Positions 51,505 through 59,944 of a stretch of 64,000 bases of DNA are shown here, piece by piece. Position numbers and translations under genes: made by a program. Origin of the DNA: Streptomyces lomondensis. Lineage in GTDB: Bacteria; Actinomycetota; Actinomycetes; Streptomycetales; Streptomycetaceae. A model generated the notes under the pieces. The model searched no databases and was not told the DNA's origin. It saw nothing but the letters and a program-made list of their open reading frames with translations. The stretch lies in contig NZ_BMWC01000001.1 in assembly GCF_014651035.1 (NCBI RefSeq), positions 682,001 to 746,000 of the forward strand, written 5' to 3'. Within the stretch, counting starts at the first letter, position 1, and every line of letters starts with the position of its first letter.

Positions 51505-53658
51505 CTACCGCTCGACGGCCTCCAGCCGCACCGCGCACGCCTTGAACTCCGGCATCCGGGAGGTCGGGTCGAGCGCGGGGTTGGTGAGGGAGTTGGCGCG
51601 GCCCTCGCCCGGCCAGTGGAACGGCATGAAGACCGTGTCGGGCCGGATGGCGTTCGTGATCCTCGCGGGCGCCACGGCCCGGCCCCGCCGGGACACCACG
51701 GCGACCGGGTCGCCCTCGGCCGCCCCGAGCCGGGCGGCGAGCCGCGGGTGGATCTCCACGAACGGCCCCGGCGCGGCGGCGTTCAGCTCCGCCACGCGCC
51801 GGGTCTGCGCCCCGGACTGGTACTGCGCGACGACCCGCCCGGTGGTGAGCAGGACGGGGTACTCGTCGTCCGGTTCCTCGGCGGTCGCACGGTGCGAGAC
51901 GGGGACGAAGCGGGCCCGCCCGTCGGGGGTGGCGAAACGGTCGAGGAACAGGCGTGGGGTGCCCGGGTGCGCGGTCGGCGTCTCCCGGGCGGGGTCGTCG
52001 GGCAGTGGCGCGTCCGGCAGGGTGTCCTCACCCCCGTCCATCGCCTCCGCCGGGGCCGGGCAGGGCCAGAACACCCCGTTCTCCTCCGCAAGCCTGCGGT
52101 AGGTGATCCCCGAGTAGTCCGCGGGTCCGCCCGCGCTCGCCCGGCGGAGTTCCTCGAAGACCTCCTCGGGGTCCGTCGGGAAGCCCTTCTCCACGCCCAG
52201 GCGGGCGGCCAGTTCGTGCATGACCTCCAGGTCGCTGCGCACGCCCTCGGGCGGGGTGATCGCCCGGCGGCGGAGCAGGACCCTGCCCTCCAGGTTGGTC
52301 GTCGTACCGGTCTCCTCGGCCCACTGCGTGACCGGCAGGACCACGTCCGCGAGCGCCGCCGTCTCCGACAGCACCACGTCGCAGACCGCCAGGAACTCCA
52401 GTGACCTGATGCGCTCCTCGATGTGCGCGGCCCGCGGCGCCGACACGACCGGGTTGGACGCCATCAGCAGCAGCGACCTGATGTCCGTGCCCAGCGCGTC
52501 CAGCAACTCGTACGCACTGCGCCCGGGGCCCGGCAGGCTGTCCGGGTCGACGCCCCACACCTCGGCGACGTGCCGCCGCGCCGCCGGGTCGTCGAGCTTG
52601 CGGTAGCCCGGCAACTGGTCGGCCTTCTGCCCGTGTTCGCGCCCGCCCTGCCCGTTGCCCTGCCCGGTCAGGCAGCCGTACCCGGACAGCGGCCGGCCCG
52701 CCCGGCCGGTCGCCAGGCACAGGTTGATCCACGCGCCCACCGTGTCCGTGCCCTTGGACTGCTGCTCGGGCCCGCGCGCGGTCAGCACCATCGCCGACTC
52801 CGGCTCGCAGAACAGCCGTACGGTCTCGCGCAGTTGGGGCACGGAGACGCCCGTGATCCGCTCGACGTACTCCGGCCAGTGGGCCATCGCGGCGGCCCGC
52901 GCGTCCTCCCAGCCGACCGTGCGCTCGCGGATGTACTCCTCGTCCACCCGCCCCTCGGCGATCACCAGGTGCAGCAGGCCCAGGGCGAGCGCCAGGTCCG
53001 TGCCCGGCCGCGGCGCCAGGTGCAGATCCGCCTGCTCGGCCGTCTTCGTGCGGCGCGGGTCGATGACGATCAGCGTGCCGCCGTTCTCCTTCAGCTCGGT
53101 GAAGTAACGCAGCGACGGCGGCATGGTCTCCGCGAGGTTCGACCCGACGAGGATCACGCAGCCGCTCTTCGGGATGTCCTCCAGCGGGAAGGGCAGCCCC
53201 CGGTCCAGACCGAACGCCTTGATGCCGGCCGCCGCGGCCGACGACATGCAGAAACGGCCGTTGTAGTCGATCTGGGACGTGCCGAGCACGACCCGCGCGA
53301 ACTTGCCGAGGGTGTAGGCCTTCTCGTTGGTCAGTCCGCCCCCGCCGAACACCCCGACCGCGTCCGGCCCGTGCTCGGCGCGTGTGCGGCGCAGTTCGGC
53401 GGCGATCCGGTCGAGTGCCTCGTCCCAGGAGGCGGGCACCAGGGAGCCGCCCGCGTCGCGCACCAGCGGCGAGGTCAGCCGGACGTTCGTCGCGAGCACC
53501 GCCGGCGCCGTACGGCCCTTGCCGCACAGCGCGCCCCGGTTCACCGGGAAGTCCGCACGCTCGCTGACCTCGACGGTCCCGTCCGGCGCGGGCGTCAGGT
53601 TCATCCCGCACTGAAGGGCGCAGTACGGGCAGTGCGTGGGCGTGACGGTGGTCTGCAT
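51505..53658 (-). CDS. nasA: Assimilatory nitrate reductase catalytic subunit
   Basis: A 717-residue molybdopterin-guanine-dinucleotide enzyme reducing nitrate to nitrite. N-terminal CPYCALQCGM (residues 10-19) with CGKG near 45 binds [4Fe-4S]. The Mo-bis-MGD domains include GRFCMSSAAAAGIKAFG near 135, LVGSNLAETMPP near 170 and GQGNGQGGREHGQKADQLPG near 340. The C-terminal domain ends with FMPFHWPGEGRANSLTNPAL. There is no twin-Arg signal, so it is cytoplasmic and assimilatory, not NarG or NapA. The GlnR box at its start and NirBD nearby support the call. Formate dehydrogenase is the main alternative by homology. Confidence 0.9.
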   Translation of the reverse strand: MQTTVTPTHCPYCALQCGMNLTPAPDGTVEVSERADFPVNRGALCGKGRTAPAVLATNVRLTSPLVRDAGGSLVPASWDEALDRIAAELRRTRAEHGPDAVGVFGGGGLTNEKAYTLGKFARVVLGTSQIDYNGRFCMSSAAAAGIKAFGLDRGLPFPLEDIPKSGCVILVGSNLAETMPPSLRYFTELKENGGTLIVIDPRRTKTAEQADLHLAPRPGTDLALALGLLHLVIAEGRVDEEYIRERTVGWEDARAAAMAHWPEYVERITGVSVPQLRETVRLFCEPESAMVLTARGPEQQSKGTDTVGAWINLCLATGRAGRPLSGYGCLTGQGNGQGGREHGQKADQLPGYRKLDDPAARRHVAEVWGVDPDSLPGPGRSAYELLDALGTDIRSLLLMASNPVVSAPRAAHIEERIRSLEFLAVCDVVLSETAALADVVLPVTQWAEETGTTTNLEGRVLLRRRAITPPEGVRSDLEVMHELAARLGVEKGFPTDPEEVFEELRRASAGGPADYSGITYRRLAEENGVFWPCPAPAEAMDGGEDTLPDAPLPDDPARETPTAHPGTPRLFLDRFATPDGRARFVPVSHRATAEEPDDEYPVLLTTGRVVAQYQSGAQTRRVAELNAAAPGPFVEIHPRLAARLGAAEGDPVAVVSRRGRAVAPARITNAIRPDTVFMPFHWPGEGRANSLTNPALDPTSRMPEFKACAVRLEAVER

Positions 53659-53670
53659 ACCGTTCAGCGT

Positions 53671-53708
53671 GCTTCGGCCGTGTTACGCCCGGGACGGTTC
53701 CCTGTTAC
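53671..53708 (-). promoter_or_regulatory. GlnR box of nasA
   Basis: On the minus strand GTAAC-n6-CCGTC-n6-GTAAC-n6-GAAGC, which is two perfect gTnAc half-sites exactly 22 bp apart and one fair GaAAc site. The layout is that of GlnR sites in Streptomyces nitrogen genes. It lies 13 bp before the start codon. Confidence 0.7.
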
Positions 53709-53864
53709 GCGGCCGGGACGGGGACCTCCCCGCCGCCGCCCCGCCCTCGTGAGGCACAGGCCTGGCCACCTTCAGGTCGTCGCCGACCGGCACGGACGTT
53801 GCCTGTGTGACGGAAAACGCCACACGTGGCTCATTGCGTTCTTTTCTTGGCCGATCCGACCTCG

Positions 53865-53892
53865 TTGAGTGTTGAAGCAACGGGACTACGCT
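53865..53892 (+). promoter_or_regulatory. Possible promoter of the adenylation operon
   Basis: TTGAGT (53865-53870) and TACGCT (53887-53892) are separated by 16 bp, a fair match to the vegetative sigma factor pattern. It lies 138 bp before the first coding start. Confidence 0.35.
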
Positions 53893-54030
53893 CTCGCTAC
53901 GCGCAGCGCTCGCACGACTCCGCACGGCGTTCGACCCCCGGGCATGCCCGCCGCTCATCCGGCTGCATCCACACGCGGCTCACCGCCTGTGGCAAACCGA
54001 CACTCGAAACAGCCAGGAGGCCACCCGACC

Positions 54031-55551
54031 ATGCCTCTGCGCCACTTGACCCCCAAGGACCGGCACCTCTTCCGCCAGTACGGCCGGGGCCCCACCGTCC
54101 CCGTCCCCGACCCGCTCCTGCACCACGCCATCGCCCGGCAGGCCCTGGCAGCCCCGCACGCCGTGGCCGCCGAACACCAGGGCGCCCGCCTCACCTACGG
54201 CGAACTCGACCGGTACGCCGGCGCTCTCGCCGCCCGCCTGGTCCGCGAGGGCGTACGCCCCGGCGACCACGTCGGCCTGTTCGTCCGCCGCTCGCTCCCG
54301 ATGCTCGTCGGCCTGCTCGGCATCCTGAAGGCCGGCGCCGCCTACGTCCCGCAGGACATCGGCCTCGCGCCCCCGGCCCAGCTCACCCACGTCATCCGCA
54401 CCGCCCGCACCCGCGTCGTCCTCACCACCGCCGAGCACGCCCACCGGGTGCCCCTGCCGGACGGCCACCTGCTGATCCCGCTCGACGAGCCGCTGCCCCA
54501 CGCCCCGGCCCCACGCCCGCGCGTCACCGGCGACGACGGCTGCTACGTCCTGTTCACCTCCGGCACCACCGGCCGTCCCAACGGGGTGAAGGTCACCCAC
54601 CGCAACGTCGCCAACATCCTGCTCACCGAGCCGGGCGGCCTCGGCATCCGTCCCGGCGACCGGGTCGCCCAGCTCCTCAACATCGCCTTCGACATGGCGG
54701 CCTGGGAGATCCTCGGCTGCCTCGCCCACGGCGGCACCCTCGTCATCCGCGGCAAGGACATCGCCGCGGCGGCCCGCACGGCGGACGTGCTCGTCGCGAC
54801 CCCGACCGTGCTGTCCGGCCTCGACCCCGCCGCCTGCCCGCGGGTGCGCACGGTCGCCGTCGCCGGGGAGCCCTGCCCGCGCCCGCTGGCCGACCGGTGG
54901 GCCCGGCAGGCCGCCTTCTACAACTGCTGCGGCCCGACGGAGACGACCATCGTCAACACGATGGGCCGCCACGACCCGTCCGCCCCGCTGCTCACCATCG
55001 GCCGCCCCACCCCCAACAACACGGTCTACGTCCTCGACGCCGACCGCCGCCCCCTGCCCGTCGGCGAGACCGGCGAGATGTGGGCGGGCGGCGACTGCGT
55101 CTCCGCGGGCTACCTCGGCGACGACGCCCTCAACGCCGAGCGCTACGCCCCCGACCCGTTCCTCGGCGGCGGCCGCCGCATGTTCCGCACCAGGGACCTC
55201 GGCCGCTGGACCCCCGACGGGCAGCTCGAACACCTCGGCCGCACCGACGACCAGGTCAAGGTGCGCGGCTTCCGGGTCGAGCTGGACTCCGTCTCCGCGG
55301 TGCTGGAGTCGGCCGCCGGCTGCGCCCGGGCCGTCACCCTGCGGCGCGACGCCCGCACCCTGGTGTCCTTCGTCTGCCCGGCGGACGTCGACCCGGACAC
55401 GGCCCGCCGCGCGGTGGCGGACGCCCTGCCGTACTACTGCGTGCCGGAACAGGTCCTGCCGCTGCCGTTCCTGCCGGAGACCGACCGCGGCAAGGTCGAC
55501 AAACAGGCCCTGCTGCGGATGCTCGACGAGCGCGTGGCGGTGGCCCGATGA
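54031..55551 (+). CDS. Free-standing NRPS-type adenylation domain (AMP-forming ligase)
   Basis: A 506-residue enzyme that activates a carboxylic acid as acyl-AMP. All core motifs are seen: A3 LFTSGTTGRPNGVKVTH (175-190), A4 FDMAAWEI (220-227), A5 NCCGPTETT (298-306), A7 RTRDLGRW, A8 GRTDDQVKVRGFRVEL (403-418) and A10 GKVDKQ with the catalytic Lys about 488. Asp221 in A4 is the position that holds the alpha-amino group in NRPS domains, so an alpha-amino acid is the likely substrate. There is no carrier or condensation domain. It overlaps the membrane flavoprotein gene by ATGA, the key clue to its role. Confidence 0.9.
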   Translation: MPLRHLTPKDRHLFRQYGRGPTVPVPDPLLHHAIARQALAAPHAVAAEHQGARLTYGELDRYAGALAARLVREGVRPGDHVGLFVRRSLPMLVGLLGILKAGAAYVPQDIGLAPPAQLTHVIRTARTRVVLTTAEHAHRVPLPDGHLLIPLDEPLPHAPAPRPRVTGDDGCYVLFTSGTTGRPNGVKVTHRNVANILLTEPGGLGIRPGDRVAQLLNIAFDMAAWEILGCLAHGGTLVIRGKDIAAAARTADVLVATPTVLSGLDPAACPRVRTVAVAGEPCPRPLADRWARQAAFYNCCGPTETTIVNTMGRHDPSAPLLTIGRPTPNNTVYVLDADRRPLPVGETGEMWAGGDCVSAGYLGDDALNAERYAPDPFLGGGRRMFRTRDLGRWTPDGQLEHLGRTDDQVKVRGFRVELDSVSAVLESAAGCARAVTLRRDARTLVSFVCPADVDPDTARRAVADALPYYCVPEQVLPLPFLPETDRGKVDKQALLRMLDERVAVAR

Positions 55552-56804
55552 CCACCTCACCGCCCCGGGCCCGCCAGGACGCCGGCGCACTCCCGCCGCC
55601 GCTCCCGGCCGCACGCCGCCTGCTCAAGCACCCCGCCCTGATGCACTACAACCGCCTCGCCGCCCTCGTCCTGCTGGCCAACGCGGCCTTCACCTGGGCG
55701 TACTGGCCCCTGGCCACCCCCACCCTCGGGCACGCCGCCCTCGCCAACCTCGCCCTCGCCGTCCTGGTCCGCCAGCAGTACGTCATCAACCTCTTGTTCC
55801 GGCTGGCGACCGCGGCCCCGACGACCTGGCCGCTGAAGGTCCGCTGGACGCTCGGCAAGGTCTACCACTTCGGCGGACTGCACGTGGGCGGGGCGCTGGC
55901 GGGAACGGCCTGGTTCCTGGCCCTGACGATCAGCACACCGGACGCCGCCCTCAGGGCCGTCGGCTGGACCCTGCTGGCCCTCCTCGCGATCGTCATCGCC
56001 ACCGCCCTGCCGCCCTTCCGCGCCCGCCACCACGACCACTTCGAGCGGATCCACCGCTTCGGCGGCTGGACGGCCCTGGCCCTGTTCTGGACACACACGC
56101 TGCTGTCGTCGCCGGGCCCCTGGGAGGTCGGCGTGCTCGCGGTGGTCACCTTCAGCGTCGCCCTGCCCTGGCTGCGGCTGCGCAAGGTCGACGTCCACCT
56201 CGAACGCCCCTCCTCCCACGTCGTGCTGGCCCGTTTCGACCACGGCGAGACCCCTTTCGCCGGCTCGTCCACCGCGATCAGCCGCAGCCCGCTGAAGGAG
56301 TGGCACTCGTTCGCCAACGTCCCCACACCCGGCCGGCCCGGCTTCCGGCTCACCGTCTCCCGCGCCGGCGACTGGACGGGCTCGTTCATCGACGACCTGC
56401 CCCAGCAGGTCTGGGTCAAGGGCATCACCACGGCCGGCGTCGCCAACATCGAGGTCCTCTTCCGCAAGGTCGTCTACGTCGCGACCGGCAGCGGCATCGG
56501 CCCCTGCCTGCCCCACCTGCTCGCCGCAAAGGTCCCCTCCCGCCTGGTCTGGGCGACCCGCGACCCGCGCGCCACCTACGGCGACGCGCTCGTGGACGAG
56601 ATCCTCGCCGTCCAGCCGCACGCCCTGGTCTGGGACACCTCCCGGCACGGCAAGCCCGACATGGTGCGCCTCGCCCACGAGGCCTACCGGGACTTCGGCG
56701 CCGAGGCGGTCATCTGCATCTCCAACAAGAGACTGACCTGGCAGGTGGTCCACGGCCTGGAGCGGCGGGGGATTCCGGCGTACGGCGCGATCTGGGACTC
56801 GTAG
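55548..56804 (+). CDS. Ferric-reductase-like membrane flavoprotein
   Basis: A 418-residue protein. About six membrane segments fill residues 25-215, with His residues suited to haem or quinone sites (KVYHFGGLHVGG near 105, HDHFERIHRFGGWTALALFW near 165, TH after it). The cytoplasmic half is ferredoxin-NADP-reductase-like: KEWHSFANVPTPG near 250 for flavin, RLTVSRAGDWTGSF, then VVYVATGSGIGPCLPHLL near 310 for the nucleotide. It resembles no well-studied ferric reductase closely. Translational coupling to the adenylation gene and a gap of 31 bp to the hydratase gene make it the centre of a three-gene operon. Confidence 0.8.
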   Translation: MTTSPPRARQDAGALPPPLPAARRLLKHPALMHYNRLAALVLLANAAFTWAYWPLATPTLGHAALANLALAVLVRQQYVINLLFRLATAAPTTWPLKVRWTLGKVYHFGGLHVGGALAGTAWFLALTISTPDAALRAVGWTLLALLAIVIATALPPFRARHHDHFERIHRFGGWTALALFWTHTLLSSPGPWEVGVLAVVTFSVALPWLRLRKVDVHLERPSSHVVLARFDHGETPFAGSSTAISRSPLKEWHSFANVPTPGRPGFRLTVSRAGDWTGSFIDDLPQQVWVKGITTAGVANIEVLFRKVVYVATGSGIGPCLPHLLAAKVPSRLVWATRDPRATYGDALVDEILAVQPHALVWDTSRHGKPDMVRLAHEAYRDFGAEAVICISNKRLTWQVVHGLERRGIPAYGAIWDS

Positions 56805-56835
56805 CCCCTCGTAACCCCTCGTGAGGAGAAGCCAG

Positions 56836-57603
56836 ATGAACCACCTGAAGGTCGAGCGCCACGGCCGAGTCGTGACCGTACACCTGCACCGCCCGCACGT
56901 CCGCAACGCGCTCAGCGGCGAGCTCCTCGCCGAACTCCTGGACCTGCTCCGCCCGTTGGACGCGGACCCGGAGACCGGCTGCTTCGTCGTCACCGGCTCG
57001 GAGCGGGTCTTCGCGGCGGGCGCCGACATCAAGGAGATGGCCGGGAAGTCGGCCGTCGACATGGCGGCCGAGGACTACTTCGCCGCCTGGGAGGAGTTCG
57101 CGGACCTCCGCACCCCGAAGATCGCCGCCGTCAACGGCCATGCCCTGGGCGGCGGTTGCGAACTGGCGATGATGTGCGATCTGGTCGTCGCGGGGGAGTC
57201 GGCCGTCTTCGGCCAGCCGGAGATCAAGCTGGGCGTCATCCCCGGCATCGGCGGCACCCAGCGGCTGACCCGGCTGGTCGGCCGGGCCAAGGCGATGGAC
57301 CTGATCCTCACCGGCCGCACCATGGACGCGCGGGAGGCTGGACGCTGCGGTCTCGTCTCCCGAGTGGTCCCGGACGACCGGGTCCTGCCCGAGGCCCTCG
57401 AAGCGGCGGCGGCGATCGCCTCGTACGGCCGCATGGCGGTCCGGGCCGCCCGCGAGTGCGTCGACCAGGCCCTCGAAACCGGCCTGCGCGACGGCATCCG
57501 CCACGAACGCCGCGTCTTCCACGCCCTGTTCGCCACCGAGGACCAGAAGGAGGGGATGACGGCGTTCCTGGAGAAGCGCCCACCGGTCTTCCGAGGGCGC
57601 TGA
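56836..57603 (+). CDS. Enoyl-CoA hydratase/isomerase family protein
   Basis: A 255-residue crotonase-fold protein. FAAGADIKEMAGKSAVDMAA near residue 60 and VNGHALGGGCELAMMCDLVV near 100 form the oxyanion hole. EIKLGVIPGIGGTQRLTRLV near 130 keeps one of the two catalytic acids (Glu of QPEIKLG). The second acidic position (GCEL) is also Glu, so hydratase activity is plausible. ATG 56836 follows GAGGAG. It is the last gene of the adenylation/flavoprotein operon and is followed by a very strong terminator, so its substrate may be the acyl product of that pathway. Confidence 0.92.
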   Translation: MNHLKVERHGRVVTVHLHRPHVRNALSGELLAELLDLLRPLDADPETGCFVVTGSERVFAAGADIKEMAGKSAVDMAAEDYFAAWEEFADLRTPKIAAVNGHALGGGCELAMMCDLVVAGESAVFGQPEIKLGVIPGIGGTQRLTRLVGRAKAMDLILTGRTMDAREAGRCGLVSRVVPDDRVLPEALEAAAAIASYGRMAVRAARECVDQALETGLRDGIRHERRVFHALFATEDQKEGMTAFLEKRPPVFRGR

Positions 57604-57606
57604 CAG

Positions 57607-57643
57607 CCGGGGCGGGGGCGTGCTCCGCGTGCCCCCGCCCCGG
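57607..57643. terminator. Strong bidirectional terminator
   Basis: CCGGGGCGGGGGC (57607-57619) pairs perfectly with GCCCCCGCCCCGG (57631-57643) around an 11-nt loop. It starts three bases after the hydratase stop and also lies after the stop of the converging small secreted gene. Confidence 0.9.
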
Positions 57644-57683
57644 CCGCGTTCAGGGGCCGTGCCTGGTCAGGGCACGCCCCGGA

Positions 57684-57992
57684 TCAGCACTCGTACGCGT
57701 AGTACGGCTCGTCGTCCGCGTCCAGACCGATGCGTCCGATGCCGTAGGGGCCGATCTGGATGCACGACGGGTCCCAGCCGTTGACTTCCACGCTGGCGGA
57801 GATGGTGTGCCCGCACGCGTTGTGGATGTCCGCCCACCCGCGGCCGTAGGCGCCGAGCTTGGCGCACCCCGGCTCCGGAGCCTGGACCGCCTCGGCGGCC
57901 ACGGGTGCCGCCGAGGCGGTCCCCATGGCCGCCGGCACGGCCAGCAGCGCGCCCGCGGCGGCCCTCACCAGCGCGGAGCGAAGTCGAGTCAT
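57684..57992 (-). CDS. Small secreted four-cysteine protein, tendamistat-like
   Basis: A 102-residue protein. A Sec signal (MTRLRSALVRAAAGALLAVP, cleavage after ASA near 28) leaves a mature part of about 72 residues with four Cys. The Cys-to-Cys spacings are 17, 17 and 25, close to those of the alpha-amylase inhibitor tendamistat (16, 18, 28 from memory). Segments HTISASVEVNGWDPSC and ADDEPYYAYEC fit its beta-sandwich. The Trp-Arg-Tyr inhibitory triad is absent (AYGRGW instead). It may be a divergent inhibitor, a toxin-like protein or a surface-binding protein. Confidence 0.8.
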   Translation of the reverse strand: MTRLRSALVRAAAGALLAVPAAMGTASAAPVAAEAVQAPEPGCAKLGAYGRGWADIHNACGHTISASVEVNGWDPSCIQIGPYGIGRIGLDADDEPYYAYEC

Positions 57993-58161
57993 CAGGTGTC
58001 CTTTCCCCCAGTTCGCGACGGCGGCCCGATCCGCCGCCGCACGAAAAGGACACTAAGCGTGAGCGAGCGGTCACGGAGAGCGCCGAGCTGTTTTTCACAC
58101 CTCGGGGTGAAATGTGCCCGTCAAACCCATCCCTGCAGAACGGCCGGATTCGTCCGAGCGG

Positions 58162-58848
58162 CTATTCGGCCGTGGCCAACGCCCTCTCCACACCCGTCTC
58201 CCGGGGCCCGAGGAACCGCGGATCCGGCCGGACCACCGCGTCCCAGGCCGCCTTCCCGGCGGCGAGGATCTCCCGGGCGCCCCCGTAGTACCAGGTCGCG
58301 TCGTGCACGGCGTCCACCCCGACCCCGTACGACTCGACCCCCGCCGCCTGACACAGCGCCACCGCCCGCCGGATGTGGAAGCCCTGGCTGATCAGCACGG
58401 CCTCGTCCACACCGAAGATCTTCTTCGCGCGCACGCACGAGTCCCAGGTGTCGAACCCGGCGTAGTCGCTGACGATCCGCCCGTCGGGCACCCCGTGCCG
58501 CGTCAGGTAGACGCGCATCGCGTCCGGCTCGTCGTAGTCCTCACGGCTGTTGTCCCCGGTCACGAGCACCACCTCGACCCGCCCCTCCCGGTACAGCTCC
58601 GCCGCCGCGTCCAGCCGGTGCGCGAGATACGGCGAGGGCTCCCCCTCCCACAGCCCGGCACCGAACACCACGGCCACATCGGTGCGCGGCACATCACCCG
58701 CCGACCGCAGCCGGTCACCCGCCGCCAGGTACATCCAGGTCGCCGGAAGCAGCGCGAGCACGCACCCGGCCATCACGGCCTGCACCAGCCGCCGCCGCCC
58801 CCGTCGGGTACGCGGCAGCCGCGGTCTGCGAAACGCCGGAAGACGCAT
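58162..58848 (-). CDS. SanA/YdcF-like membrane protein (DUF218)
   Basis: A 228-residue protein with one N-terminal membrane segment (LVQAVMAGCVLALLPATWMY, residues 21-40) and an ElyC/SanA/YdcF domain. DVAVVFGAGLWEGEPSPYLA near 57, VVLVTGDNSREDYDEPDAMR near 93 and DTWDSCVRAKKIFGVDEAVL near 130 are its conserved blocks. SanA relatives affect vancomycin sensitivity and envelope integrity. GGGAGGGA eight bases before the ATG fixes the start. It is divergent from the chelatase gene. Confidence 0.9.
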   Translation of the reverse strand: MRLPAFRRPRLPRTRRGRRRLVQAVMAGCVLALLPATWMYLAAGDRLRSAGDVPRTDVAVVFGAGLWEGEPSPYLAHRLDAAAELYREGRVEVVLVTGDNSREDYDEPDAMRVYLTRHGVPDGRIVSDYAGFDTWDSCVRAKKIFGVDEAVLISQGFHIRRAVALCQAAGVESYGVGVDAVHDATWYYGGAREILAAGKAAWDAVVRPDPRFLGPRETGVERALATAE

Positions 58849-58912
58849 CGGACGGTCCCTCCCCAGGTCGGCTCTCGACAGTCAGGGACGCCCGACCGGG
58901 CCGCCCGGTTCA

Positions 58913-58928
58913 GTCACGACCACGTGAC
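58913..58928. promoter_or_regulatory. GTCAC/GTGAC palindrome
   Basis: GTCAC-GACCAC-GTGAC is a 16-bp inverted repeat between the divergent sanA-type and cbiX-type genes. The half-site order is opposite to the usual BldD consensus, so the binder is unknown. Confidence 0.35.
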
Positions 58929-59061
58929 CAGCTTCACCCCGCATACGGAAACTCCAGGTCAGATGGCCTCACACACCCCCTGCCCCGCACCGTGAACCGC
59001 CGGAAAACACCCGTGACCCCCACGCAACGGGGCGGCAACGTCCCGCCGCGACCATCGGTGC

Positions 59062-59835
59062 ATGCCCAGCAAGCTCAGCCTCGTCCCGCCGCCCGCCACG
59101 CGCCGCCCGGCCCCGCCCGCCCTCGTCGTCGTGGCCCACGGCAGCCGCGACCCGCGCGCGCTGAGCACCGTACGCGCGCTCCTGGACCGCGTCCGCGCGC
59201 TGCGCCCCGACGTGCCGGTGCACCTCGGGCACATCGAACTGAACGCCCCCCTGCTCCCCGACACCCTCGCCGCCCTGGGCGACACGGAGGCGGTCCTCGT
59301 CCCCCTCCTCCTCAGCCGCGGCTACCACGTCAAGCAGGACATCCCCGAGATGGCGGCGGGCGCCCCGGCCCGCACCCACCTCGCGGCCCCCCTGGGCCCG
59401 CACCCCCTCCTGGTGGACGCCCTCCAGGCCCGCCTCCTGGAGGCCGGCTGGGGCGCGACACCCCGCCGCACCAGCGCGGTGGTACTCGCCGCGGCCGGTT
59501 CCCGCGACCCGGACGCGAAGACGGACACCGGCCGCACGGCCCACCTCCTGGCCACGCGCCTGGGCGTCCCCGTCATCCCGGCCTACGCCTCCGCGGCGAC
59601 CCCCACGGTCGACACGGCCGTCCGCGCCCTCCGCGCCAGGGGCCGCCACCACATAGCCCTCGCCTCCTACTTCACGGCCCCCGGCCGCTTCGCCACGGAA
59701 TGCACCCAGAAGGCCCCGTGGATCGCCGCGGCCCCCCTGGGCACGCACCCGTCGATGGCCCACCTCCTCCTGCACCGCTACGACGAGGCGCTGGCAACCC
59801 GGGCTCTCAAAGCACCCGTACTGGCATCGGCCTAA
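59062..59835 (+). CDS. Sirohydrochlorin chelatase (CbiX/SirB family)
   Basis: A 257-residue class II chelatase that inserts iron (siroheme) or cobalt (B12) into sirohydrochlorin. It has two half-domains: [20 protein letters not shown] near residue 17 carries the metal-binding His and [11 protein letters not shown] near 92 the second His. The second repeat starts [18 protein letters not shown] near 140. With NirB, which needs siroheme, encoded in the same window, iron chelation for nitrite reductase is the likely role. Cobalt remains an alternative. A dispersed repeat fragment follows its stop. Confidence 0.9.
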   Translation: MPSKLSLVPPPATRRPAPPALVVVAHGSRDPRALSTVRALLDRVRALRPDVPVHLGHIELNAPLLPDTLAALGDTEAVLVPLLLSRGYHVKQDIPEMAAGAPARTHLAAPLGPHPLLVDALQARLLEAGWGATPRRTSAVVLAAAGSRDPDAKTDTGRTAHLLATRLGVPVIPAYASAATPTVDTAVRALRARGRHHIALASYFTAPGRFATECTQKAPWIAAAPLGTHPSMAHLLLHRYDEALATRALKAPVLASA

Positions 59836-59880
59836 AGGGGCGCGGGGAACTGCGCGACAAGCCACGACCCACCCGCACCC
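59835..59880. repeat. Dispersed intergenic repeat, copy C (partial)
   Basis: AGGGGCGCGGGGAACTGCGC then GACAAGCCACGACCCACCCG shares the GGGCGCGGGG core and the CCAC-ACC-CACCCGCACCC end of copy A. The central CGATATGCGGCTCC block is missing. Like the other two copies it starts at a plus-strand stop codon. Confidence 0.55.
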
Positions 59881-59932
59881 GCCACACAACCGAACCCGGC
59901 AAACGCTCAGGCGCACAGCACACCCATACCCG

Positions 59933-59938
59933 TACTGT
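59933..59938 (+). promoter_or_regulatory. -10 box of dgt (leaderless)
   Basis: TACTGT ends six bases before the dgt ATG (59945) and no Shine-Dalgarno is present, so transcription probably starts at or next to the start codon. Confidence 0.5.
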
Positions 59939-59944
59939 CGACAC

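Larger units (their letters stand above)
53659..54030. other. 372-bp divergent regulatory gap
   Basis: It holds the nasA GlnR box (53671-53708) and a possible promoter for the adenylation operon (53865-53892). No supported gene is present: frames crossing it have no ribosome site. AGGAGG at about 54015-54020 serves the next gene. Confidence 0.6.

Noticed and set aside
51505-53658. Formate dehydrogenase as the function of the molybdopterin enzyme
   Set aside because: The N-terminal cluster and length fit both, but the GlnR box and the nearby NirBD operon favour assimilatory nitrate reductase.
53826-54030. N-terminal extension of the adenylation protein starting in the divergent gap
   Set aside because: No ribosome site and no similarity to adenylation domains. 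The domain begins normally after ATG 54031.
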